DNA from: Podarcis raffonei
Taxonomy: Eukaryota; Chordata; Lepidosauria; Squamata; Lacertidae
Reading direction: 5' to 3'
DNA: 64,000 nucleotides
NCBI RefSeq assembly: GCF_027172205.1
Contig: NC_070604.1
Span: 67,597,023 to 67,661,022, forward strand
In this document: positions 36,842 to 58,589 of the stretch, piece by piece
How the letters are laid out: each line of letters starts with the position of its first letter
Numbering within the stretch: position 1 is the first letter of the stretch
The notes under the pieces: model-generated
Database searches by the model: none
What the model was told of the DNA's origin: nothing
Seen by the model: only the letters and a program-made list of their open reading frames with translations
Made by a program: the position numbers and the translations under genes

Positions 36842-39800
36842 TCAACCCAATTGCAACCTTTGTGCGTAAACCTTCAGTTGTTCTCTGTTAACAACCTTAG
36901 ACAACAGATCAGCAGGAATTTCATTTCCTGGCATGTAGGACACCTGAATAAGTCCTTTCTGAATACACTCTCTTGCACGATGTAGCTTAATCTGCAAGTA
37001 CTTGGTCCTTTGCTTGCAACTCTCCGAGTTCAGCAAAGCCAAACAAGATCTATTGTCTTGATACACTTGTATAGGACATTTCACAGAAACCCCAATGTCC
37101 TTAAACAGTTGCATCAACCATTCACAATCCATGAGTGAAAATGACAGAGCATTGAGTTCTGCTTCACAGGAACTTAGGCTAACTGTCGTCTGCTTTTTGC
37201 ACAACCAGTCAAACAGGCAGTGGTTGTACATGTAGCATACTCCAGAAGTGCTTGTACCATCCGTGGTGTCACTTCCAAAACTTGCATCTGCAAAGATTTC
37301 AAGACCTCCAGTCTTCTGACTGGTGAACCTCAGCCTGTAGTGCATAGTCCCTTTTAAATAGCGGGCTATGCGCTTCAGAGCTTTCCAATCCTGAACAGTA
37401 GGATTGTTAGCATGTCTGCTAAGCAGGTTAGTGCTTACAGCAATGTCAGGTCTCGAACATCTAGCAATGAAATTCAACTTGCCTAGAATGCATCTGTACA
37501 GCGTTGTGTCAGAAAACGCTTCAGCAGTACTGTCTACCTGGTAACCTGTCACCATCGGTGTGTCTGCTGGGTTTGCATCAACCAAATTCAACCTGGTTAA
37601 TACATCAGCAATTTTCTGTGTTTGGTGTACCAGAAAATTACCTGCTTGGTCCCTCTCCACCTGCAGAGAAAGATAGTTGGATACCTCACCATGATCCTTC
37701 ATGTCAAAGTGCTCCTTCAGCTGAGCTAGGGTGCTTTGGTAAAAAGCCTGATTCTTCCAAAACATCAGAAGATCATCAACAAAACATAAACAATACAGTT
37801 TGTTTTGCCCCTCCTCCTTGACAAACACACATGGATCAGCTTTGCCCTGGTGAAAACCTAGAGAAAGCAACGTTTCAGTGAGTTTTGTGTTCCAACACCT
37901 GGCACTCTGCTTGAGACCATATAAGGATTTCCGCAGTTTACAGACCATTCCCTTCTGTATCTGCATCCCGTCAGGTGGAAGCATGTACAGCTCCTTCCCC
38001 AAAATCCCGTACAAAAAAGCTGTATTTATGTCATGATGGGAAACACGCAGTTTCTCCTCCGCAGCGATCTTGAGCATCAGCCGAATGCTCTCATATTTGA
38101 CCGTGGGTGAGTAGGTCTCGTGGTAATCCTGCCCTGGTACCTGTGAAAAACCTCTGGCAACCAATCTGGCTTTGTGTCTGACAACCTTGCCATTCTGGTC
38201 TGTCTTGGCCTTGAAGACCCATTTGCTGCCAACCAGTCTCATTCCTGGGACTACCGGTACCAGCTCCCAAGTCTGGTTCCTGTTCAAGGAATCAACTTCA
38301 GCCTTCATGGCATTAAGCCAAGGCTCAGCATCTTTAGAGGTTAACTCCTGGACCTCTTTGAAGCTTGAAGGTTCCCACACCTTCTCTGAGCTACTAAGAA
38401 CAGCAGTTGCCATCTTAGCAAACTCATCAGCAAATCTCTTTGGAGGTTTGCCTTTGGTCGCCCTTTCAGACCTGCGAACCAGACGCAAGTCTTCTGGACT
38501 CATCTCCTCCTTCTTAGGAGAAAAACGACCAATGGTGAACAGTGGTTCTTCCAGTTCATTGTCAGACTCATCAGATGGTCTGACTGAGGCCTTTGCGCTC
38601 TTGTAGTCTGCTGTGTCATCACTGTCACTGACAGCAGCAGCAGCGCCGCCCACTGAACTGGAATCCGAACTCTGATCATCATCATCATCATCCTCATCCT
38701 CAGTTTCCTCAGCTTTCTCAGCATGATCTGCTTTCTTCACATCACCTTCATCCTCCTCTGGGTAACTCTGGAAAATTCCCACATTTTCCCCCCACTTAGG
38801 ATTGTACTCAACACTCCTTGTGAACTTTATGGATTTAGAGTTAGTCATCCATACTCTGTATGCACCTTTTTCGTACCCCATGAACAAACCATGTGCCCCA
38901 CGCTTCCCAAGCTTGTTGCTTTGTGGGGTGTGTACCCACATGTCAGAACCAAAGATTCTCAAGTGCTTGACATTAGGTTTCTTACCAAACATCTTCTCAT
39001 AGGGAGTGCAGCCAATAGGTGATGACAGTCTCCTGTTAAAAGAATAAACAAAATTCGCCAGAGCCTCCCCCCAAAACTTCTCAGGGAGATTGGCATCATG
39101 CAACAAGGTTTTTATCCCTTGCAGCAACGTTTGATTTGCTCTCTCCGCAAGCCCATTCATCCATGGCGATCTAGGCGTTGACAAGTCATGCTGGATTCCC
39201 TTCTCAGTCAGGAAAGCTTCAAACTGCTGAGAAGTGAATTCCCCGCCTCGATCAGTAAACAGACAACCAATACGTTTACCGTGAGCATTCTCCAACCAAG
39301 CACAGAATGCCTTGAACTTAGGAAATGCTTGCGATTTCTGCTCGAGCATAAACACATGAATGTACCTGGAAAAAGAATCAATTAGAACCATGAAGTACCT
39401 TGCTCCTCCCAAAGAGGGCGCTAGAGGACCTACCAGGTCTGCGTGAACTAGCTGGTAGGGTTTGGAAGCCTGCCTGCTAGACTCCTTGCCTTTTGGAGCA
39501 ACCTTCACCTTGTTCTCTGCACAAGATACACATTTCATGTGATATTTACAAGGTTTGATGTCCAAACCTTCAACCAACTCAGGCATCTTGGCTAGCGCTT
39601 GCCAAGAGAGGTGACAAAATCTGCGATGTGCATCGTGAATGCATCCTGCATGAAGAACCTTGTTAGTTTGTGCAACACAACAAGTATCAGCATTAGACAC
39701 AGCAACATCATCATAAGTTAGACTGAACAAACCATCCACCAACTTTGCATGCCACATGTCCTCTTTGCCTTTTCTGATGACACAGACAGTCCTCTTGAAG

Positions 39801-40840
39801 GAAATCTCAAAACCACGCCTAGTCAGCTGTGGTACACTAATCAAATTGTCCGCAGCTCCTGGAACAAAAAGTACATTGCTAATGGTCGTATTCAGACTTG
39901 CAAGTTTCACAGTTCCAACTCCTGTAGCTTGCAAAGTCCTTCCATCAGCCAGCTGGACCTCTCCATCTTGAGGTGTGAAGGAGATGAACAGATGGCGGTC
40001 TTTGGTGAGATGGCGCGTGGCCGCAGAGTCAACAATAAACCTGGCCTTCCCCTTCGAAGCAGATTTGCTGGCAAACAAAACCTTGTTTTCCACCAGCGTG
40101 GGCTTTTGCAGCTTGCCTTTAGCCTTTGGTGAAGCTGTGCCAGCAAACATAGCCTTGTTTTCCACTGGCGAGGGCTTTTGCAACTTGCCCCCCTGCTCCT
40201 GGCCATCAGACGTGCCTTTAGCCTTTGGTGGAGCTGTGCCAGCTAACATAGCCTTGTTTTCCACTGGCGTGGGCTTTTGCAACTTGCCCCCCCGCTCCTG
40301 GCCACCTGCAAGCATCTTGCTCTGTTTACATCTGGTCTTCCGGCCTCTGCAAAGGCTCTGACCTTGGTTCTCACGAGAAACAGAGCTCTCAGCTGCCGAC
40401 TCCTTGGCTCCCCCTGGAGGCTGGAATGCTGCCTGGGATGACATCACAGTCAGCTCCCCCTGCAGCTTGCAACCGGTGCCCTCAGCATCTCTGCATTCAC
40501 TCGCATTCTGGGAAACAGCCAGGACCTCCGATGCAGTCAAACTCTGGGCTGGGATGACTGGCAGATGGGCTATCTTCAAAGCATTCCACATCTGACGTGC
40601 AGTCGTGTTGCCAGCTAGCGTAGCAATTTCCTCCAGAGAGACGGACAAGACTATTACGTCTATGGCTCTCGAATTCTGAGCCTGCCATTTCTCTGTCTGA
40701 GGATCTGGAGTGGCTTCAGAGACAGTATGCCAGACTCCAAACTGACGCAGCAAACTCTCACACCATTTTGCCCAGCTCTCATAATTGTCCCGATTTAACT
40801 TTGGACACTCAGCAGCTTCAGAGGCTTGGAAAAACTCCAT
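36842..40840 (-). CDS. Copia gag-pol polyprotein, 1332 aa frame
   Basis: Fossil-element polyprotein in a single frame. Approximate parts: gag-like N-terminus 1-150 (NRDNYESWAKWCESLL, the Copia gag start pattern); basic linker with a repeated VENKAMLAGTA-type unit 175-260; aspartic protease about 265-350 (FIVDSAATRHL); integrase zinc region about 400-445 (H..H..C..C); integrase core about 460-620 (DLVGPL, FTDRGGEF); acidic stretch about 695-745; reverse transcriptase about 855-1100 (WVFKAKTDQNGKVVRHKARL, LYGLKQSARCW, CFVDDLL); RNase H about 1180-1315 (LEIFADASFG, CEAELNALS). This order is that of Ty1/copia. It is not a host gene. Confidence 0.93.
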   Translation of the reverse strand: MEFFQASEAAECPKLNRDNYESWAKWCESLLRQFGVWHTVSEATPDPQTEKWQAQNSRAIDVIVLSVSLEEIATLAGNTTARQMWNALKIAHLPVIPAQSLTASEVLAVSQNASECRDAEGTGCKLQGELTVMSSQAAFQPPGGAKESAAESSVSRENQGQSLCRGRKTRCKQSKMLAGGQERGGKLQKPTPVENKAMLAGTAPPKAKGTSDGQEQGGKLQKPSPVENKAMFAGTASPKAKGKLQKPTLVENKVLFASKSASKGKARFIVDSAATRHLTKDRHLFISFTPQDGEVQLADGRTLQATGVGTVKLASLNTTISNVLFVPGAADNLISVPQLTRRGFEISFKRTVCVIRKGKEDMWHAKLVDGLFSLTYDDVAVSNADTCCVAQTNKVLHAGCIHDAHRRFCHLSWQALAKMPELVEGLDIKPCKYHMKCVSCAENKVKVAPKGKESSRQASKPYQLVHADLVGPLAPSLGGARYFMVLIDSFSRYIHVFMLEQKSQAFPKFKAFCAWLENAHGKRIGCLFTDRGGEFTSQQFEAFLTEKGIQHDLSTPRSPWMNGLAERANQTLLQGIKTLLHDANLPEKFWGEALANFVYSFNRRLSSPIGCTPYEKMFGKKPNVKHLRIFGSDMWVHTPQSNKLGKRGAHGLFMGYEKGAYRVWMTNSKSIKFTRSVEYNPKWGENVGIFQSYPEEDEGDVKKADHAEKAEETEDEDDDDDDQSSDSSSVGGAAAAVSDSDDTADYKSAKASVRPSDESDNELEEPLFTIGRFSPKKEEMSPEDLRLVRRSERATKGKPPKRFADEFAKMATAVLSSSEKVWEPSSFKEVQELTSKDAEPWLNAMKAEVDSLNRNQTWELVPVVPGMRLVGSKWVFKAKTDQNGKVVRHKARLVARGFSQVPGQDYHETYSPTVKYESIRLMLKIAAEEKLRVSHHDINTAFLYGILGKELYMLPPDGMQIQKGMVCKLRKSLYGLKQSARCWNTKLTETLLSLGFHQGKADPCVFVKEEGQNKLYCLCFVDDLLMFWKNQAFYQSTLAQLKEHFDMKDHGEVSNYLSLQVERDQAGNFLVHQTQKIADVLTRLNLVDANPADTPMVTGYQVDSTAEAFSDTTLYRCILGKLNFIARCSRPDIAVSTNLLSRHANNPTVQDWKALKRIARYLKGTMHYRLRFTSQKTGGLEIFADASFGSDTTDGTSTSGVCYMYNHCLFDWLCKKQTTVSLSSCEAELNALSFSLMDCEWLMQLFKDIGVSVKCPIQVYQDNRSCLALLNSESCKQRTKYLQIKLHRARECIQKGLIQVSYMPGNEIPADLLSKVVNREQLKVYAQRLQLG

Positions 40841-41053
40841 TCCACCTCTTAACGCCAGCCGTGAGCCTTTATTGCCTTCTAAGACTTCTTATCTCGGCAG
40901 CTCATAAATCACGATGCCTCTGGCTCGGCTCCCAGGCCAATTAGTCTTTGCCGGACATCAAAGGCCTTCTTCCGCGGCAAACAGAAAAGCCTCTGCTTTC
41001 GCTTTTCCAACATACCTTTCAGCAGTCTGTCGCTGTCTTACTCTCCTGCAAGT

Positions 41054-41079
41054 GCCGTGAATCTGGGCCCGAAACCTGT
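41054..41079 (-). promoter_or_regulatory. candidate primer-binding site of the Copia element
   Basis: It directly follows the 5' LTR (minus strand: ACAGGTTTCGGGCCCAG). The GGGCCCAG core is complementary to an internal part of vertebrate initiator tRNA-Met (CUGGGCCC before the anticodon). This resembles the half-tRNA priming known for Drosophila copia. The assignment is tentative. Confidence 0.45.
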
Positions 41080-41468
41080 TGTTGGGATACTGCCAGGGAG
41101 ATAGAATCCATCTGAGCCCCAAGCTCGGTGCCGGACGATCCATCGACCTCCCTTAGTCAGGCAATATCAAGCAATTGTAGTGACACGAAGCCTCAAGAAA
41201 AGATAGCCACATTCTTGGACTTCTGCACACTCTATCAGCAGAATTCACACAACAGAAGTTGCACAGCATGAGAGCAGAACTGCATATTTACAGTTTATTA
41301 GGCGTTGGTCAGAACAAAGGAATCATGACCGTCTCCTCCGACTGCTCAGGCAAAACAGCCAAAAACGAAACGAACTTACAACATAAACATCCTGTGAGAC
41401 AGGAACTTACGCAGGCTGTTATACAAACATCCTGCTCCCTTTTAAGGTGGAACGGAAATATCCTAACA
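41080..41468 (-). repeat. 5' LTR of the Copia element
   Basis: 389 bp, the upstream LTR in element orientation. It shares its whole length with 36416-36804 with no difference that I could see. Its outer flank is GAGAT. Confidence 0.95.
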
Positions 41469-41837
41469 GAGATTGCCTGTTCTTGGTGGGGTTACATACT
41501 CTGAAGGAGCAGGTATGTAGCTTGGGGGTTATTTTGGATTCTTTGATGTCACCTGAGGCTCAGGTGGCTCACTTTTACTTATCATTAGTTAAAGTGTAGG
41601 CAAACAGCAGAACAAGTTTACTCTATTTGAATATAAAAATTGAAACTGTGGATCTATGTCAAAAAGTTTTTACACTGTTATCTGTAAATAGGTACCTATA
41701 ACACTTCCCACCTAATACTATTGCATTGGTTGGGTGCATAGATTGAAGGCTAGTTTACATGCAAATACCTTGTGCAGAGAACAGAAGGGACAACTGGTGC
41801 AAGAGGTAAAAAATGAGCTGCAGTTTAAAAAACTAAC

Positions 41838-41843
41838 TTTATT
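41838..41843 (-). promoter_or_regulatory. KATNA1: KATNA1 poly(A) signal
   Basis: AATAAA on the minus strand (CTTAATAAAGTT), about 130 bases after the KATNA1 stop codon. It implies a short 3' UTR ending near 41.82 kb. Alternative downstream sites are not excluded. Confidence 0.7.
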
Positions 41844-41969
41844 AAGGATATTGCTGTTAACTGTAATTACAAAAGTTAAAAAATAGTACTCAGTGCCCTG
41901 TTGCACTACTTTTTAATTACTTCTGGAATTGTTTGAAGACTTAAGGCAGATATCTCAAGGTAGGAAGGC

Positions 41970-53360
<11,391 letters not shown>

Positions 53361-53857
53361 GGTCAACATAAGCTGGGGAGGAAAAAAATGCTGCAATTGG
53401 AATATACAACAGCTGGGCTATAAAGAAAACCTGTCAAATGTGTAAGGTGGAAATGTGTAAGAATGGAAAGGTTCTCATGCTGTATTTCAATTATTCATAC
53501 ATTATGTGAAATAGTCTTAGTACTACATTTTGTCACAAAGCCATCTCTCTCAAAGACCTTTGAATCTATTGTGAACATGGCTGTTGTCAAATAGTCATGA
53601 CACAAGCATTACTCAATACATAGTTCCAGCATGTTCAAACAGTTTCCTCTCCAAAGAACTATACTTTAAATAAAGATAGAAGTTGCACATAGTCTGTAGA
53701 TTTGTCATAATTTACGTGAGACTGTTAATTGTGAATAACTAGAACATAAACTGAAGAATTAAATTCTATGGTATATAGCAACCAGACACATGGCTTCCCC
53801 TCCAGTCCCAGGTTTCATTGCTTTGTATTATTCAAATTCAGAATCTGAAAGATTTCA

Positions 53858-53945
53858 CCTACCAGTGTTAAAGCACCTGACTTGCATACAGAAGGTCCGA
53901 AATTTAATCCCTGACATTTCCCAGTATGGCTGAGAGACACAGGTG
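53858..53945 (+). repeat. tRNA-derived SINE (second family), head only
   Basis: AAGCACCTGACTTGCATACA, GAAGGTCCGAAATTTAATCC (degraded B-box) and CTGACATTTCCCAGTATGGC match the head of the SINE at 30402. Confidence 0.5.
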
Positions 53946-55247
53946 CAATCTACACACACACACAAAAAAACGTTCTGAAAATGCTTTTTTAAAATGTATT
54001 TTTAAAAATACATTGAATTTTCCATAATGTTCACCATTGCCATATAGTGTCACTTCGTATATTGCACTTTAAAAGTTTTATTTGCAGCTGTACAGCTGAG
54101 TCCACAGAGTGGCCAAGGGCTTTTAAAAGCAAAGAAGTACATGAGATGGGCTATGATGGGCAGAAGATGTTCCATTAAAGCCAAATAAGGGGGGGAAAAA
54201 CATACTTTTCCTCTCAGAATACATTAAATATCCTGGGCTGCCCATATGATAGCATTACATATGATGCCCAATGATAGCATTACAGAAATGCTATCAACAA
54301 GAGGGAGGCTGATGGAAGGAGAAGACACACTGTAGTTGCCCAACCGCATCGTGACTTCTTAATTATTATTAAATGTTCTCTCTATGACTTCAGAAGTGCT
54401 GTGTGCCTGACAGTGCAACTCTATACAAGCCTATTCAGCAGCAAGTGCCATTGAGTTAGTTGGACTCTACTCCCAGCATTCCAAGAGTTCACCCTTAGAA
54501 AACCTAATGTATCTTAATGGCTCATTCATAAAAGATCATTGTTCTGGTGAGACTTAAATAAGCAGCCATAAATGTTACATTAAATGTTCTGCACTATGTT
54601 CTAAGTAAATTAATCTGGTTATCCATGGAAGAGGGATTTACGATAGAATTACACTTAAAAACAAATGCAGGATCATTTCTGCAGCATTTTGTGTCTAGTG
54701 GAAATTTTACTCTTTTGATTTCTGCTTGTTTGTAGGTAACACAAGATTAAAACTCAGGGAATGACTCTCACTGAAGTTGGTAAAAGCTCTCTGCTTTATC
54801 CCTTTAAAACACATTTCACTGCGTCAAGTGTTGCTATGAGATTTAGTACGCAATCCATTCAGAGCTACATGTTGAAACTAGTTATAGGTAACATTTCTGG
54901 CTACAGAACTTATATTAATAGAAACTCAAAACACGCTGACATAACTGGCAGTAAGTAGTGCAGGGTGCGGCAGCAAGTTTGCAGCTTCCCCTGCCGATAA
55001 CACAGAGGCCCAAACTACATTGACCTGATAAACAGCTATTAGCTGTACGTTCTACTGATCACCATGTAATTTTTAGAATTTTATTTTATGATATGGTATA
55101 TAATTTTGATTTTTATATGTTTTGATCATTTTGTACACTCCTTTTTTTAAAAAAAAATTACACTGTTTTTAAGTATCTTAAGTTTTAAAAAAAGTTTAAC
55201 AAAATTTCACTGAAGATACCAACCACACTTAAATTAATGCTAAAATA

Positions 55248-55416
55248 CCGTATTTTTTGCACCATAACACTCACTTTTTTCCTCCTAGAAAGTAAGGGGA
55301 AATGTCTGTGCGTGTTATGGAGGAAATGCCTACGGGTGGCATGCCTACGGATTTTCCTCCTCTAAAAACTATGTGCGTGTTATGGTCGGGTGCGTGTTAT
55401 AGAGCGAAAAATGCGG
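55248..55416. mobile_element. mariner-like MITE, 169 bp
   Basis: Ends CCGTATTTTTTGCACCATAA and, inverted, CCGCATTTTTCGCTCTATAA. TA lies on both sides (55246-55247, 55417-55418). GTGCGTGTTATGG occurs in both halves. It is non-coding. Confidence 0.75.
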
Positions 55417-56049
55417 TACATTGCTTTGTTTAGTATGTGACTCTTTAATGGGATCTACTTTGTGTACAGTGCTCTCTCATTTCAAATACTCTTCCTCTGG
55501 TTTTCTCCTTGCTTACCATTACTACCGTTTCATTCAGTATTATCTACTTCCTTTCTTTTTTGCCTGCCTATGACTTTTCAGAGCACTCTTATCTCTGGTG
55601 CTTTACTGCAAAAACCGAACTGTAATATGCTTTTAAACTTTGGAATCCAAAAAACCCAAATCTCCTTTATGACTTGCCATTACTTGCTTAATTGTTTTCA
55701 TCATCTTGCTAAACTTGTAATTTCAAACTAGTTTAGTCATCAGCTCATACTAGGAAACAGGTGTATCAGGTATGAGAATCATTTTTACCCATCCTAAACA
55801 TCTATGAGAAAGCTTGCTGAAATCTTGGAAGCATGTTTTCTCACACAAGTTGTACACTAAAAACTTCATAGCATTTTCCAAGACTTGTAACTTTTAACAA
55901 TAGCACTAACAGAAGCTCAGCTTCCAAAGAGAAATTATGAAGCTTATAAAATGCATTTCCAGTCATGACATCATACTTTAGCACTATTTTTTTTATTCAA
56001 ACCATCTATTTAAATATTTTTTTTAATGTGTGCGCGTGCTCTGCTGCTA

Positions 56050-56720
56050 AATGAATCTCTCCCAAAACAATATTTGGGCCGGATCGGGTGTGGGGACAAA
56101 GCAGGCAAGTGCCCCTGGATGGCACATTAGGGTGGCTGCAAAATTACTGGGTTCAACACACACACACACATCAATGCTGAAAGGAGCGAAAGGGCAGGGA
56201 GGAGCCTCTCACTTCACTCTGGCGGAGATCCCAACATTGGGTCTGGTCTGTTGGGCTGGCAGCAGAAGGCAAACAGCAGCCAGACAATGCAAGCATGGCA
56301 GCAACAGCAGCAGTAGAGCCCAGAACCTTCCCTGCCATTTCTGCCTTGCCTTGCCTCACTGTTGCCTGGCAGCCCTTGTTCCAAGATGCAGCAGGTCCCA
56401 AGGCAGACAGATGGGCAGCCCTCCTTGTTTTCCTCTTCCTTCCACTTCACCACAACAGATGCAGCTGACCCCCTCTGCCTCCTTGCTGGAAATGCCCAGA
56501 ACAGCACCCACAGATATGCTGTAATCAAATGCCTCCTTTTTTCTCCCACCCGATCCTCAGCTTTCAGGGTACACACCCCGCCACAGGAGATGGGTCCAGA
56601 TAAGCGCCTCTGCCTCCTTTGCCTTCCAGTCACCTTCTGCTTCCTAGTACCCACTGCACCAAGCAGGGCAAGCACATGAACCCTGGGCAGAGCAAACCAG
56701 GAGAGTGGCCCCCTTGCAGG
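56050..56720. other. GC-rich stretch of unknown nature in KATNA1 intron 1
   Basis: Clearly richer in G+C than its neighbours and with a 223-residue minus-strand frame (56214-56885). That frame shows no domain, low-complexity runs of cysteine, and no splice or promoter context I would trust. It could be an unrecognised repeat or an unmethylated GC patch. Confidence 0.4.
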
Positions 56721-57289
56721 CACTCCCCTATATACTGGCCTCCCATTATGCTTTACAGTTAGTAACCTATGTGTGGATGTGTGGGGGCTAATTGGGAACA
56801 CTGACAGCTTCATACATCTAAGAAGACAGAAGTGTATGTAACTTGATTTCCTGTGTTGGATGGTCCTGGCTGCTAAACTATACATTATTATTATTATTTA
56901 ATTTTGCTTTTAATTGAATTTTAAATCTGACAGCGCATTATAAAGGAAACTGGCAACTCATTTTCAAAGCTCCCTTTCCTTGACTTAATCCACCAACCTA
57001 TATGAGGCCTTTTTAAAGCATTTGTCTTTAAGGAGAATGGGTGGCACCCTATAACAAAAAAAACAAGACTTTTGCACCCTATGACAAAACTTGTAGATCC
57101 AGCACTGAACAATACTACATAAGGAGAGTGTTGCTTCTGAAATGACAGTTCAGAATTCTGCCATCTGCTAGAGTTTCACAGTTAATTTTGAAAAGTTATT
57201 TGTAAATAGATAACAGTGATAGACAAAAGCATTGCTACCTTCATCCCCTCTGATATGCATGTTACTTTGTTCATTCTTTTACTCTAAAA

Positions 57290-57455
57290 CAGGGGTAAGT
57301 CAACCTTTTTATACCTACTGCCCACTAATGCATTTTTCTTGATGGTAAAATTTCCTTACCGCCCACCAGTGCTTGTGCCGTAGAACCCCCTACCGCCCAC
57401 CTCGAATCCTGAAACGCCCACTAGTGGGCGGTAGGGACCAGGTTGACAACCCCTG
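57290..57455. mobile_element. non-autonomous hAT element, 166 bp
   Basis: Inverted ends CAGGGGTAAGTCAACC and, inverted, CAGGGGTTGTCAACCTGG. Eight-base flanks CTCTAAAA / CTCTAGAA differ by one base. Inside, CCGCCCACCAGTG and its inverse CACTAGTGGGCGG recur. It has no frame. Confidence 0.75.
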
Positions 57456-58144
57456 CTCTAGAAAACCAGAGCATTATGGGCACAGTGTACCCAAAGTCAA
57501 AGTCCCACCAATATCAATTTTGAGAAAATTAAAACACTGAAATCAAGAGAAAATGCTTGTTGTTGTATTACAGCTTGCTACACTATGCTTCCAGTTCTGA
57601 CCTGTTTGAAGATTATTAGGCTCCTGTACACTTATTAGAACCAGAACACTTTGTTGCCATTATTAGTTGTACATATAATAACAAAAATAAAATATGGACT
57701 AAATAACAACATTTTGATTACAATGTTTCCAGTTTTTAGAGTCTGAGTGCCTTCACTGAGAAATGTATACCCCTCTTTGCATCTTTTAAAAAACATGTTA
57801 GTCTAGTAGTAGTTGGCGAGGCAGGGCATACCTCCCCACTGCCTCTGCTGACCCTCTCAGTAATGAGCAGTGACCCAAGGGTTGAAAGGAAAGATAAAAA
57901 GTGAAGCTTTACCCTGTTCTGCTGAGCACTACTGCCTTAGCCACAAAAGTTATACCCAGATCCCTTGGAAAAGTGAGGAGTGTGGGTGTTCTCTCTTGGG
58001 TCTAAAAAACAAGGTGTCTAAAAACCAAGGTGACCGCTGGTTTAGGGGGACTTACACAAACCACAGCAAGAATCAAGCTCATATTCCTCCTTTCCAATTC
58101 CTGTGTAACTGGGAAGATGACCTTCCGCTGAACCAGGGATAATC

Positions 58145-58250
58145 AAAGAGGTGTCCACCAGATATTGCTGGACTACACCCCCGCCCCCATAACCAAATGT
58201 CAGGAGTGATGTAGCTGTAGCCCAACATCTGGAGGGCAAAAGATTGACTA
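58145..58250. repeat. palindromic interspersed repeat, family B
   Basis: GTCCACCAGATATTGCTGGA, CTACACC and GATGTAGCTGTAGCCCAACA, then TCTGGAGGGCAAAAGATTGA, in mirrored arrangement. Confidence 0.5.
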
Positions 58251-58589
58251 CCCACAAAATTTCAACATAGATGCAATAATTTTATCAAGACCAAATGCCC
58301 ATTCTTGCAACCTTCAGGAGCAGACCCCGAGTAATCATTTTACATTAGCTCACTTGCAACAACAACAACAGTAATAATGCACAATCCTGATACTGAATTC
58401 TCCACTCCCAGGGTTTATTATCTACAGGACAAGAAAACAATGAAATATTTATTCCTATAAACACCAGCATTGTTTCTAATATTTATACACTATCCTTATT
58501 ATCAAATTTCAGGGCAGCTTATATTGAACATATTTAAGAAACGACACAAAGCATTAATGCAACAATAACAGTGGAAAAATAAAAAATAT

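Larger units (their letters stand above)
36416..41468 (-). mobile_element. Copia-type (Ty1/copia) LTR retrotransposon, looks whole
   Basis: A 5053-bp element in minus orientation. It is bounded by two 389-bp LTRs that look identical by eye, begin TGTTGGGATACTGCC and end ATCCTAACA (plus strand). It is flanked by a 5-bp duplication GAGAT at 36411-36415 and 41469-41473. One long frame carries gag, protease, integrase, reverse transcriptase and RNase H. Integrase precedes reverse transcriptase, the defining order of the Copia superfamily. A candidate primer site and a polypurine tract lie at the expected places. Identical LTRs imply a recent insertion. It lies in the intergenic space downstream of both GINM1 and KATNA1, about 370 bp from the KATNA1 poly(A) signal, and interrupts an old LINE fragment. 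Confidence 0.95.
36361..41735 (+). mobile_element. old CR1/L2-type LINE fragment, split by the Copia element
   Basis: Right of the Copia element, 41474-41735 reads CLFLVGLHTLKEQVCSLGVI and LDSLMSPEAQVA, the reverse-transcriptase C-terminal block seen in other CR1/L2 copies here. The left flank 36361-36415 (GSLGCMDGRD-like wording) is the likely continuation. Only the outer pieces belong to the LINE; the Copia element occupies the middle. Confidence 0.5.

Noticed and set aside
38172-38606. plus-strand frames of 144, 128 and 127 residues across 38.1-40.4 kb
   Set aside because: They are antisense shadows of the Copia gag-pol frame.
56214-56885. 223-residue minus-strand open frame
   Set aside because: It is GC-rich chance coding with no recognisable domain and no splice or promoter support. 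Kept only as a compositional oddity.
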